A model generated the notes under the pieces. That model saw only the letters and a program-made list of their open reading frames with translations, ran no database searches and was not told where the DNA came from. From positions 218,723 through 282,722 of the forward strand of contig NC_011661.1 in assembly GCF_000021645.1 (NCBI RefSeq): a DNA stretch of 64,000 nt, in the 5' to 3' direction. Below are positions 8,535 to 17,204 of the stretch, piece by piece (position 1 is the first letter of the stretch; each line of letters begins with the position of its first letter). The position numbers and the translations under genes are program-made. The DNA is from Dictyoglomus turgidum DSM 6724 (GTDB taxonomy: Bacteria; Dictyoglomota; Dictyoglomia; Dictyoglomales; Dictyoglomaceae).

Positions 8535-9840
8535 GATTATTCCACCACTCCTTTATTAAATCTTTTAAAGTCTTCTCTCCATAGTCTTCATACTCATAAA
8601 AAATCCTTATAGTCTTCTTTTTAATATTAATTACCCTTCTCAAATCAATAGGAGTTCCAATTATCACATACTCACCATCAAATTTGTTAATGGTCTCCTC
8701 AAGTTCCTTAAGTTGTTCCTTACTATAACCAAGAGCAGGAAGAACTTCCCTTAGGTGAGTATACTTCTCATAGGCTTCTTTTATACTTCCTACGGCATAA
8801 TCCCTTGGATTCACAATTATAGCTCCCTTCTCCCTTGCAAAGATATAACCCGCTCCAAAAGGCATCTCTCCATGAGTCACCGTAGGTCCATCTTCCACTA
8901 CAAGAACCTTTTTACCTTTAATATCCTCTTCTTTTTCTGCCCTAATAGGTGATTTAGCATAAATTATCTGGCACTTCTTATTTCTTTTTCTTACATTCTC
9001 CACTACTTCTTGAACTTTATTCTTTGGTGCAGTATCAACCTTATTTACCACAACCACATTTGCAAGGATCAAATTTATTTCTCCAGGATAATAAGAAAGT
9101 TCATGTCCAGACCTATAGGGATCCACTACGGTAATATAAAGATCAGGTCTATAAAATGGAAAATCATTATTTCCTCCATCCCAGACAATTACATCAGCTT
9201 CACTTTCAGCCTCCTTTAATATCTCTTTGTAGTCCACTCCTGCATAGACTATAGCTTTTTGCCTTATATGAGGCTCATACTCTTCTCTCTCTTCAATGGT
9301 ACATTCATGAGTATCAAGATCTTCCATTTTCTCAAACCTCTGAACTTTCTGCCTCAAAAAATCCCCATAGGGCATAGGATGTCTAACTACTACAGTTTTA
9401 AGCCCCATATCTCTTAACACTCTCACCACATACCTTGTGGTCTGACTTTTTCCAGAACCTGTTCTCACCGCACATATTGCCACTACAGGTTTTTTGCTTT
9501 TTAACATAGTCTCTGTACCCAACAATCTAAAATCTACTCCCAAAGAGAGTACGAGACTCGCCCTTTGCATCACATAATTATAAGAGACATCGCTATAGGA
9601 AAATACCACTTCATCTACTTCATATCTCTTAATTAATTCGGGAAGCTCTTCCTCAGGAAATATGGGAATTCCATCAGGATAAAGATCTCCCGCAAGATCC
9701 TTTGGGTAAATTCTATTCTCAATACCAGGAATTTGAGTAGCAGTAAAGGCAACCACTTTATATTGAGGATTATCTTTAAAAATCACATTAAAATTATGAA
9801 AATCCCTACCTCCAGCCCCCATAATTATAACCTTTTTCAT
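8527..9840 (-). CDS. Cyclic 2,3-diphosphoglycerate synthetase-like P-loop protein
   Basis: 437 residues. An N-terminal Rossmann-like segment (IMGAGGRDFHNFNV) is followed at about residue 120 by a P-loop, AVRTGSGKSQTTR, and later nucleotide-binding strands (VIVWDGGNNDFPFY, VVVNKVD). This is the pattern of proteins annotated as cyclic 2,3-diphosphoglycerate synthetase-like, which occur in many bacteria that are not known to make that solute. Its gene overlaps the racemase gene by 4 bases (translational coupling) in a three-gene operon with a transporter. That context points to an amino-acid-related role rather than a methanogen-type thermolyte. The true substrate is not evident. Confidence 0.75.
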   Translation of the reverse strand: MKKVIIMGAGGRDFHNFNVIFKDNPQYKVVAFTATQIPGIENRIYPKDLAGDLYPDGIPIFPEEELPELIKRYEVDEVVFSYSDVSYNYVMQRASLVLSLGVDFRLLGTETMLKSKKPVVAICAVRTGSGKSQTTRYVVRVLRDMGLKTVVVRHPMPYGDFLRQKVQRFEKMEDLDTHECTIEEREEYEPHIRQKAIVYAGVDYKEILKEAESEADVIVWDGGNNDFPFYRPDLYITVVDPYRSGHELSYYPGEINLILANVVVVNKVDTAPKNKVQEVVENVRKRNKKCQIIYAKSPIRAEKEEDIKGKKVLVVEDGPTVTHGEMPFGAGYIFAREKGAIIVNPRDYAVGSIKEAYEKYTHLREVLPALGYSKEQLKELEETINKFDGEYVIIGTPIDLRRVINIKKKTIRIFYEYEDYGEKTLKDLIKEWWNNLS

Positions 9841-10922
9841 AAATCTACCTCCTTGTAGATCTTCTTTACAAAGGGAGATGTAAAAGCTTGTAAGAGAGCA
9901 GAATAATTTAAAGAGAAACTTATACTATCACCAACCTTTAAACTATCATTTTCAGAAATATCCACCACTGTATAATCGGAAGTAGCACCTAAAATCTCTA
10001 TTCCAAAAGTCTCTGGAATTAGTCCCTCAGGATCTATATCCTGCCTTCCAAAATTAAGAAGAGCCCTCTTCCTTATTCCCCTTACCTTAAAGGAAGGCTT
10101 ATGCCCAAAAGCATCCTCTCCAATAATTCCCCAAGGGATAGATGGCTTCTCCTTTATCTCTAAAATTTCTCCCACAAATTTAAAAGTATCAGTTCTTGCC
10201 CCTAAAACAGGTTTTCTATACGATGTTTCTCTTCCCAACATGATTCCTTCACCAATTCTCAAATGATTAATTCCAGAAGGAATTTTACCCTCAAAAAGAA
10301 GGGAAATACTACTTGAATTTCCGCCAGAAACCATAGGAAAGGATATATTAAATCTTTTCTCCAAATCTCTAACAATCTCTAAAAAACTTATATACTTCTC
10401 CTCAGTAGGAATGACCCCTCCAAAACAAGTAAAATTAGTGCCAATCCCCCAAAGTTCAAGATTCTCCATCTTTAAAACCTCTCCAATTACAAAATAAAGC
10501 TCCTCTTTATTCCATATACCCTCCCTTATATCCCCCATCTCTACCATGATTATCACTTTATGCTTCTTTTTAAGTCTTTCTCCTGCCTCATTCAAAGCCT
10601 TAAGGGTGATAAATTCTGAATTCAAAGACACATCTGCATATTTTATCTCCTCTTCCACTTGGGAAAGACAAGGAAGCCTTATAAGGGTAAATTGAGTATC
10701 TAAACCATCCTCCTTCATCCTTTTTATACTTTCAATTCGAGAGTCAGAGATTCCAAAAACTCCAGCCTTGACAAGAACTCTTGCAATCTTAGGATCTCCA
10801 AGGGATACCTTGGTAACTCCATCAATTAAAATTCCCTGCTCCTTTCCTTTTTCTACTATAACCTTTGCATTATGATAGATAGCAGGAAGATTTATCTCTA
10901 AGTAGGGAGAGCATATATTCAT
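9837..10922 (-). CDS. PLP-dependent amino-acid racemase (alanine/ornithine racemase family)
   Basis: 361 residues, alanine-racemase N-terminal fold. EINLPAIYHNAKVIVEKGKEQG holds the equivalent of the conserved N-terminal A-x-x-x-N region, with the PLP lysine expected in VTKVSLGDPKIARVLV. MVSGGNSSS and HLRIGEGIMLGRE are the phosphate-binding and later conserved motifs. It most resembles the ornithine-racemase / YhfX branch rather than housekeeping Alr. It sits between an EamA exporter and the P-loop gene with a 3-base gap and a 4-base overlap. A GGAGAT Shine-Dalgarno sequence precedes the ATG. Confidence 0.8.
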   Translation of the reverse strand: MNICSPYLEINLPAIYHNAKVIVEKGKEQGILIDGVTKVSLGDPKIARVLVKAGVFGISDSRIESIKRMKEDGLDTQFTLIRLPCLSQVEEEIKYADVSLNSEFITLKALNEAGERLKKKHKVIIMVEMGDIREGIWNKEELYFVIGEVLKMENLELWGIGTNFTCFGGVIPTEEKYISFLEIVRDLEKRFNISFPMVSGGNSSSISLLFEGKIPSGINHLRIGEGIMLGRETSYRKPVLGARTDTFKFVGEILEIKEKPSIPWGIIGEDAFGHKPSFKVRGIRKRALLNFGRQDIDPEGLIPETFGIEILGATSDYTVVDISENDSLKVGDSISFSLNYSALLQAFTSPFVKKIYKEVDL

Positions 10923-10925
10923 AAC

Positions 10926-11783
10926 TTATCTCCAATTAAGGATCCATGCTCCCAAGATCATAATTAAAACGCCAATAGTCCTCTCTCTTATATTCTCCTT
11001 AAAAATATTTTTGGCAAGGATCAAGGTTATTATCATGCTCAACATAGAAAGAGGCTCAGCAATACTCACATCTATACTTTTAAAAGCAATGAGAAGAAAT
11101 AAATAGGAATAAGCATTAATAGCCCCAGCAATAAAGACAAGAAGAGCCTTTTCTTTAAAAATTTTCAAAACTTCTCCCAATTCTTTCCTAAGGAGAATAT
11201 AGATAAACTGATAAATACTTATTACAAAATAAAGGAAGAAACAATAAAACAAAGGATCCACCTTTCCCACCACAAAACCATCAATGGTCCTTCCTATGGC
11301 TATAAGGAAGGAACTCCCCAACATAAAAAGAGTCTCTTTCTTTTCAAAAAGCACCCTAAGGGATTTAAAAAGATTTTCTTGCTTACTTAAAAAGGAAGCC
11401 CCATAAACTAAAAGTGAAAGTCCAACAATTTTTTGAAGAGTAAAAGGCTCCCTTAGAAATACAGTAGTCAAAATAAGAAGGAAAAAGACATTAAAGTTAT
11501 AAAGAGGACCTACTAAGGATGCTTCTCCCAAAGATAAGGATTTAACATAAAGTACAAAGGATATGGAATAGATAAATCCACTTAGTATCCCATATCTTAA
11601 TCTTCCAAAATCCAAAGACACATTTTTTCCAAAGGCAAAGGGAAGAAGAAACAAAGTAGCGGTTAAGAAAAATAGGAAAGATGTGGCTATGCTATTGCTT
11701 TTATCTCCTACTTTTTTTACCACAATTTTTTCATAGCCAAGAAGTATGATCCTGCCCAGTAAAAATAAATAAGCCATAATCAT
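10926..11783 (-). CDS. EamA/DMT-family transporter
   Basis: 285 residues with about ten hydrophobic helices and the internal duplication typical of EamA-domain drug/metabolite transporters. SLGEASLVGPLYNFNVFFLLIL and SIDVSIAEPLSMLSMIITLIL are the matching repeat motifs in the two halves. Members export or import amino acids, nucleotides and other metabolites. As first gene of the racemase operon it may move the racemase's substrate or product. The ATG at 11783 is 7 bases from a -10 box. A second ATG at 11777 is possible. Confidence 0.8.
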   Translation of the reverse strand: MIMAYLFLLGRIILLGYEKIVVKKVGDKSNSIATSFLFFLTATLFLLPFAFGKNVSLDFGRLRYGILSGFIYSISFVLYVKSLSLGEASLVGPLYNFNVFFLLILTTVFLREPFTLQKIVGLSLLVYGASFLSKQENLFKSLRVLFEKKETLFMLGSSFLIAIGRTIDGFVVGKVDPLFYCFFLYFVISIYQFIYILLRKELGEVLKIFKEKALLVFIAGAINAYSYLFLLIAFKSIDVSIAEPLSMLSMIITLILAKNIFKENIRERTIGVLIMILGAWILNWR

Positions 11784-11790
11784 AGAAATT

Positions 11791-11816
11791 ATTTTATCAC
11801 AAAAAAATTGTATAAT
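11791..11816. promoter_or_regulatory. Back-to-back leaderless promoters in a 39-base intergenic region
   Basis: On the minus strand TGATAAAAT (its -10 hexamer at 11791-11796) ends 7 bases before the EamA ATG. On the plus strand TATAAT (11811-11816) ends 6 bases before the ATG at 11823. Two divergent operons are thus driven from only 39 bases, with no space for Shine-Dalgarno sequences on either side. Confidence 0.65.
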
Positions 11817-11822
11817 TTAAAT

Positions 11823-13334
11823 ATGAAAAAGATAATTTTATTAATTTTTGCATTAATATTTTTAACTTCCATATCTTATTCTCAAGAGCTAATATTTGAT
11901 ATTTCCCTTGGAATAAAATCTGAATGGAAATTGGAAAGATTTTTACCCCTCTTTATAGATATTTATAATCCTGGAAATAGAATAACTCTTAATATAGAGG
12001 CTATATATAACCAAGGATTAAGATACGCAGGATATTGCGAAACCGTTTATCAAGAGAATATAGAAATTCCTCCCCTTTCTAATAAAAAGATAGAATTTTT
12101 AATTCCCCCTATTGACTTTAGATATCCCCTAAGATTAAGGATATGGCACAATAACAAATTAATAAGAGAGGAAAAAATTGATATCTCCCTTGAGAGAATA
12201 GTTCTTCCTCTTATTCTTATTCTTGGAAAAAATATACCCTCTTTACCCTTTTCGGAAAAAGCACGAATCTTAAGAATATATGATGAAAAGTTCCTTCCTT
12301 TAAACTATAAAGCTTATGATAACTTTGATCTTATATTAATTGAGAGAGCCTTTTGGGATAAACTTCCCACAAATTTAAAAAATTCCATTACTATGTATAA
12401 AATCCTTACAGGAAGAGTTTATTTCACGGACGAAGTTAAAAAAATTCCTTTGGAATTACTAAAAATACCACCAGTCAATATCACTATTCCTCACAATACT
12501 ATTCTTTATACCCCTGACATTAGCCTTCTTCAAGGGCAAAAATTCCTATACCCAGACCGATTTATTATTACAGCAGCGTTAATCATTTACTTTATTTCCT
12601 TGTTCTTATGGAAAAATTTCCTTTTTAAAAAGAGATTTTCTTTTATTACTTTTCTTACAATTATTTCCATATTTTCTATCCTTGGATTTCAGGTTAAAAA
12701 TTCCTTTGAAAAAGATGCTCTTGCGGTGGGAGAAAAATCCCTTATATACCTCGATCCAAATACTTTCGTTGGGGAAAATTATTTTAATGTTTCTCTCTTC
12801 TCCCCCTTTAAAAGGGACATCTCCTTTAATTATTCGCCTAATATCTTTCTCCTTTACAACGCTTACTACCAGCCTCAAAAGGGTAAAGTATCCCTTTTTA
12901 TTAATAGGAAAGAAAACAAGGGAAAAATTATCTTAGAAAAAAATAGGGTATATTTTTTAGAAGGACTCTCCTTTCATTTTCTTCCTATAAACATTGATTT
13001 CAAAGAACTCCCCGATCGATTTATTCTTATCATTGAAAATAATTCAAATTTTGAATTAAGAGATTTAGTATTAAAATTAGGAAATGCAGAAAACTACATA
13101 GGAAGTATAACAAAAGGGGAGAGAAAGGACATAACAGTATGGAAAAGTGGGCTTAAAGAACCTTCTCTTCTTAACGAAATTCTAAAAAATTACCGCCTAA
13201 AAACTTCTTTAATTTCTAAAAAAAGAATTCTTCTCTGGGGAAGAATAAAAGAGCCCCTGAATCAATTTAATTTTGATGACATAAAAACGGAGGTTTATAG
13301 AGACAATATCCTAATTATACCCTTAGGAGAATAA
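11823..13334 (+). CDS. Secreted/membrane protein, first gene of the MoxR-VWA operon
   Basis: 503 residues from the ATG at 11823, which fits the -10 box better than the TTG at 11808. A signal peptide (MKKIILLIFALIF...SYSQ) leads into a beta-rich extracytoplasmic domain. A transmembrane segment lies near residues 240-280 (IITAALIIYFISLFLW and a second hydrophobic stretch), followed by another beta-rich region. No named family was recognised. In related operons the corresponding membrane protein precedes an ABC-2-type permease and the MoxR ATPase. The stop is one base from the next ATG. Confidence 0.7.
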   Translation: MKKIILLIFALIFLTSISYSQELIFDISLGIKSEWKLERFLPLFIDIYNPGNRITLNIEAIYNQGLRYAGYCETVYQENIEIPPLSNKKIEFLIPPIDFRYPLRLRIWHNNKLIREEKIDISLERIVLPLILILGKNIPSLPFSEKARILRIYDEKFLPLNYKAYDNFDLILIERAFWDKLPTNLKNSITMYKILTGRVYFTDEVKKIPLELLKIPPVNITIPHNTILYTPDISLLQGQKFLYPDRFIITAALIIYFISLFLWKNFLFKKRFSFITFLTIISIFSILGFQVKNSFEKDALAVGEKSLIYLDPNTFVGENYFNVSLFSPFKRDISFNYSPNIFLLYNAYYQPQKGKVSLFINRKENKGKIILEKNRVYFLEGLSFHFLPINIDFKELPDRFILIIENNSNFELRDLVLKLGNAENYIGSITKGERKDITVWKSGLKEPSLLNEILKNYRLKTSLISKKRILLWGRIKEPLNQFNFDDIKTEVYRDNILIIPLGE

Positions 13335-13335
13335 A

Positions 13336-14076
13336 ATGAGACTTTGGTGGATAACAGAATTTAAATTTAAAATCAATGATAAAAAATATCTTAAGACAGA
13401 GCTCATCTATATATTTATTATTGTTATTCTCACCCTCATACTCTGGCCTTCAAAAACCTTAGATGTGAATAAATACTCCATTCCTGACTTATTTCTCATA
13501 TTTTCCCTATCTCATTTCCTTTTTATAACTTATCTTTCCTCTTTAATATCTTCTGGAAATCTTCTTGCAGAAAGGGAATTCAAAACCCTAAGCCTTGTAA
13601 AATATTCCGATCTCTCCATTCCTAATATCATCTTGGGAAGAGTATTCTCCACGCTTTTGTATATTCTTTACCTTTTTGTAATTCTTTTTCCTTTTAATCT
13701 AATAATAAACTTCTCAGGAGATATTAGCAGAATCTTTATGCTTTATTTCCTCTTAATATTAGATACCATACCTCTTATTGGACTTGGAGCTTTATGGTCT
13801 ACTTTTATAAATCCATCACTAAACTGGCTTTTCCATTGGATCTCTTATTTAGTCTTCATAATAATTCCCTTTATTTTTCCATCTACCTTTTTCCTCTTTC
13901 CTTTAAATAATATCCTCTGGCTTGTAGGGGCAGAAAATATTCTCTATGTAAGCGTAAATTTTGATCCTCCAAAACATATCCCTATAATTATTTTGTTCTA
14001 TTTACTTATTTTTTTAATATCTATACTCATCGCCCAAAAAAGGTTAAAATATTATAAAGGAGAGGAAAAAGAATGA
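13336..14076 (+). CDS. ABC-2-type permease-like integral membrane protein
   Basis: 246 residues with six to seven strongly hydrophobic helices. The segment FLFITYLSSLISSGNLLAERE followed by FKTLSLVKYSDLS resembles the E-R-E-x-x-T-L element after the second helix in ABC-2 exporters. No partner ATPase gene is found in the operon, so transport activity is uncertain. It follows the preceding gene by one base, and its TGA overlaps a candidate ATG (14073) of the next gene in ATGA fashion. Confidence 0.7.
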   Translation: MRLWWITEFKFKINDKKYLKTELIYIFIIVILTLILWPSKTLDVNKYSIPDLFLIFSLSHFLFITYLSSLISSGNLLAEREFKTLSLVKYSDLSIPNIILGRVFSTLLYILYLFVILFPFNLIINFSGDISRIFMLYFLLILDTIPLIGLGALWSTFINPSLNWLFHWISYLVFIIIPFIFPSTFFLFPLNNILWLVGAENILYVSVNFDPPKHIPIIILFYLLIFLISILIAQKRLKYYKGEEKE

Positions 14077-15333
14077 TATTTTTTTGATAACATAGAAAGA
14101 CTTATTAAGAAAGCAAATTTATACTTCCTCCTTGAGGGTTTAGCAATAGCTATTCTTTTTGTTTTAAATATTATTCTTCTTTTAAATCTTTTTTCTTTAA
14201 GGATCAACTCTATCTTAATTCTTCTTCCTATAATTTATTACCTCTATATAAAGCTAAGTAAAAAACCTAATTACTATAAGCTAATTCTAAATGCTGATAA
14301 ACATTATTCCTTAGAAGAAAGATTAATTACCTTTTGGGAGTATAAAAATTTAAATGATCCTTATGGGCTTATAGATAAATTAAAAAAAGATCTTGAAGAA
14401 AAACTTTCCAAGATTGAACTTTCCAAAGCTTATAAATTTAAGCCCTCCAAACTCTTGAAAACTCTATTAATACTCTTTCTATTTCTTCTTTTTTTAAATC
14501 TTGTGTATTCTTTTCCTAAGGACATATCAAAGGCCATAAATAATGCTAATAAGGAAAATAAACAAGAGGTAAAATCTCAAAGAATAATAAATAATAAAAG
14601 CAAAATCCTTGAAGATAACCTTTCAAGTGAAAATCTCAAAAAGGAGAGAATCTCCCAGGAGGAATACAATAAAGAAAGAATAGAAGATCTTGAAAAGCCA
14701 AAATCCTTAGAGGAATTCCTATCCCAGTATAATTTTGACAAAAATACTCTCAAAAATAATAAAGTCAAAACTTCCTCAGAAAAGTCTAATGAGGAAAAGG
14801 AGAGTAATCTAAATAAAAATGAAGAACAAAAGGGAAGCAAAGAAGCTTCTATAGATAGCAGCAACCTTCCTACATCAGCAGGAAGGAATCAGGCTTTTTT
14901 GGACCAAACCTCAAAATCTTCCCTAAAGGAACCAACAGGAGAAAAAGAAGAGGGTTCAACTTTGGAAAATAACAATCCTCCTGAGATGTCATTAAAGGAT
15001 AGAATGCTCCAAAATCCATCTCCTGGTGAAGGATTGCAAGAAAATACAAAACAAACAGGATCTCTTCCTGGAACTGAAGAAAGAGAAACAAAACTTGGAG
15101 AAGCAGAAAGTCAAAGAAGAGTATTTTCAGGAGAAAAAATATATGTACCACCCTCTCTTTCAGAAAAAGAAGGTAAAAATTATCTCTTCCAGGCTCCTAC
15201 CTTGGAAGGAAGAAGAAAAGCTTCAGGAAGCAATATTAACCTAAATCCTTCCTATGAAGAAGAAAATCCAACAGCCTCAAGGATTCTTCCAAAGGAGTTT
15301 CAAGAGATATTAAAACTATACTTTTCTCAATAA
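14073..15333 (+). CDS. Membrane-anchored low-complexity protein; needs a frameshift in a T7 run
   Basis: An uninterrupted frame starting at base 14077 encodes two hydrophobic helices (LYFLLEGLAIAILFVLNII, then INSILILLPIIYYLYI), a cytoplasmic linker and a third helix (TLLILFLFLLFLNLVYSF). A long K/E/S/N-rich tail with no evident fold follows. No good start exists in that frame before the ATG at 14455, which would delete two helices. The ATG overlapping the preceding stop (ATGA, 14073) is in another frame and stops after ATA-TTT-TTT-TGA. Loss of one T from the run at 14079-14085 joins the two and gives MIFFDNIERLIKK. So this is slippage, a mutation or a base-calling error. The next gene follows after a Shine-Dalgarno sequence. 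Confidence 0.65.
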
Positions 15334-15348
15334 AGGAGGTTGTTTAAT

Positions 15349-16326
15349 TTGGCTTTATCCCTTGAAGATTTTACCGATGTGGTAGGAAAGATAAAAAAAG
15401 AAGTCAGTAAGGTAATAGTAGGATATGATGAGATCATTGATCTCACAATTATAGCTCTCCTTTCAGGAGGACATGTGCTCCTTGAAGGTGTCCCCGGTAT
15501 TGGAAAAACTTTACTTGTGAAAACATTAAGTGAGATTTTAAATTTAAAGTTCTCCCGAATCCAATTTACCCCCGATCTCATGCCAGCAGATATCACAGGA
15601 ACCAATATAATTGTTGAAGATGAGAGTGGAAGAAAACACTTTAGATTCCAAGAGGGTCCTATCTTTGCAAACATAATCCTTGCAGATGAGATAAATAGAG
15701 CTACACCTAAAACCCAGTCTGCCCTTTTGGAGGCTATGCAAGAAGGTAGTGTAACTTCTGGTGGAAATATTTATCTTCTACCAAAGCCTTTCTTTGTTAT
15801 GGCAACACAAAATCCCATTGAGATGGAGGGAACCTATCCTCTTCCAGAGGCTCAATTAGATAGGTTTTTCTTTAAACTGATTCTTACACCCCCAGGAGAA
15901 GAGGAGCTCCTTGAGATTATAGAGAGGACTACTAATGTAGAAATACCCAAGGTTGAAAAAGTTGCTGATGGAAATACCATAGAGGCTTTAAAACAATTGG
16001 TAAGAAGTGTGCCTATATCCACGGCAGTAAAAGAGTATGCAGTAAGAATCGTGCTTGCTACCCATCCTGAAAGCAAATATGCTACAGAAAAGGTGAAAAA
16101 ATACGTAAAATATGGATCAAGTCCAAGAGGAGCACAAGCTTTAATATTAGGAGCAAAGGCATTATCCCTTTTTGAAAATCGAGCCAATGTAAGCTTTAAA
16201 GATATAAAAAAAGTAGCCATTCCTTCTCTAAGACATAGAATTATTTTAAGCTTTGAAGGAGAAGCAGAAGGGATAACTCCTGATGAGATAATCCAAAATA
16301 TCCTTGAGGAGATAAAAGAATATTAA
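15349..16326 (+). CDS. moxR: MoxR-family AAA+ ATPase
   Basis: About 325 residues. Walker A is GVPGIGKT, Walker B ILADEINRATPKTQSALLEAM, followed by sensor-1 in FVMATQNPIEMEGTYPLPEAQLDRF; all are intact. MoxR ATPases act as chaperones that assemble or activate complexes with VWA-domain partners, four such neighbours being encoded here. The TTG at 15349 lies 9 bases after AGGAGG (15334-15339), so it is preferred to the TTG at 15340, which overlaps the ribosome-binding site. The stop overlaps the next start. Confidence 0.92.
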   Translation: MALSLEDFTDVVGKIKKEVSKVIVGYDEIIDLTIIALLSGGHVLLEGVPGIGKTLLVKTLSEILNLKFSRIQFTPDLMPADITGTNIIVEDESGRKHFRFQEGPIFANIILADEINRATPKTQSALLEAMQEGSVTSGGNIYLLPKPFFVMATQNPIEMEGTYPLPEAQLDRFFFKLILTPPGEEELLEIIERTTNVEIPKVEKVADGNTIEALKQLVRSVPISTAVKEYAVRIVLATHPESKYATEKVKKYVKYGSSPRGAQALILGAKALSLFENRANVSFKDIKKVAIPSLRHRIILSFEGEAEGITPDEIIQNILEEIKEY

Positions 16327-17204
16327 TGGAAAAGGAAAAATTAGATCTGGAATTTTTAGAAAAACTTGAAAAGCTAAGACTTGCTGTAAAGAGACTAAGA
16401 TTTAGAAGCCATCTTGGGGAAAGAAAGAGCCCTAAGATGGGAAGAGGAACGGAATTTTCTGATTACAGATCTTATCAAGTTGGAGATGAATTAAGGTATT
16501 TAGATTGGAACATATATGCAAGATTTGAAAAATTTCTCGTAAAGCTCTTTGAAGAGGAAGAAGATGTAGAGGTGCACATTCTTCTTGATGCATCCTCTTC
16601 CATGGATTTTGGAAATCCAACAAAATTCTTTTATGGTAAAAAACTTGCCTTAGCTTTTTCCTATCTTAGCCTTTCTTCCTGGGAAAAAACTACCTTTTCC
16701 TACTTCCAAGACAAAATCAAGGAAATTTTGCCTTTAGAAAGAAAAAAAGAAAATATATATAGGCTATTGAATCTTTTGAATGAAATAAAAGCGGAGGGCA
16801 ATACAAACATAACTGAAACCGTCAAAAAATATGCCTCTTCCTTGAAAAGGAAAGGTATTCTCATAATTATTTCTGACCTTCTCTCTTCAGAATTTGAAGA
16901 GGGAATAATTTATGCAAGATATAAGAAAATGCCTGTATATCTTATACATACCATATGTGAAGAAGAAATCTCTCCTTTTTTCTCAGGAAATCTTACCCTC
17001 ATTGATAGTGAAACAGGAGAAAAAATGGACATTCTCCTTGACGAGTATATGATTCAAAAATACCAGAAAGCCCTTGAAAAATTTTTAAACCATATAGAAT
17101 CTTTTACTATGCTCTATAACGTAGAATATTTAAGAAGTATAACAAGTATTCCCATAGAGGATCTTATATTAAAATATCTCCGAGTAGGTGGTTGGATTAA
17201 ATGA
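16326..17204 (+). CDS. DUF58 domain protein (VWA-like), MoxR partner
   Basis: 292 residues. The DUF58 hallmark is clear at residues ~35-75: LGERKSPKMGRGTEFSDYR, then VGDELRYLDWN and ARFEKFLVKLFEEE. A VWA-like half follows, with a D-x-S-x-S metal site in HILLDASSSMDF. Such proteins are encoded next to moxR and are thought to be regulated by the ATPase. No membrane anchor is visible. The start overlaps the MoxR stop and the end overlaps the next gene by 4 bases, showing tight translational coupling. Confidence 0.9.
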   Translation: MEKEKLDLEFLEKLEKLRLAVKRLRFRSHLGERKSPKMGRGTEFSDYRSYQVGDELRYLDWNIYARFEKFLVKLFEEEEDVEVHILLDASSSMDFGNPTKFFYGKKLALAFSYLSLSSWEKTTFSYFQDKIKEILPLERKKENIYRLLNLLNEIKAEGNTNITETVKKYASSLKRKGILIIISDLLSSEFEEGIIYARYKKMPVYLIHTICEEEISPFFSGNLTLIDSETGEKMDILLDEYMIQKYQKALEKFLNHIESFTMLYNVEYLRSITSIPIEDLILKYLRVGGWIK

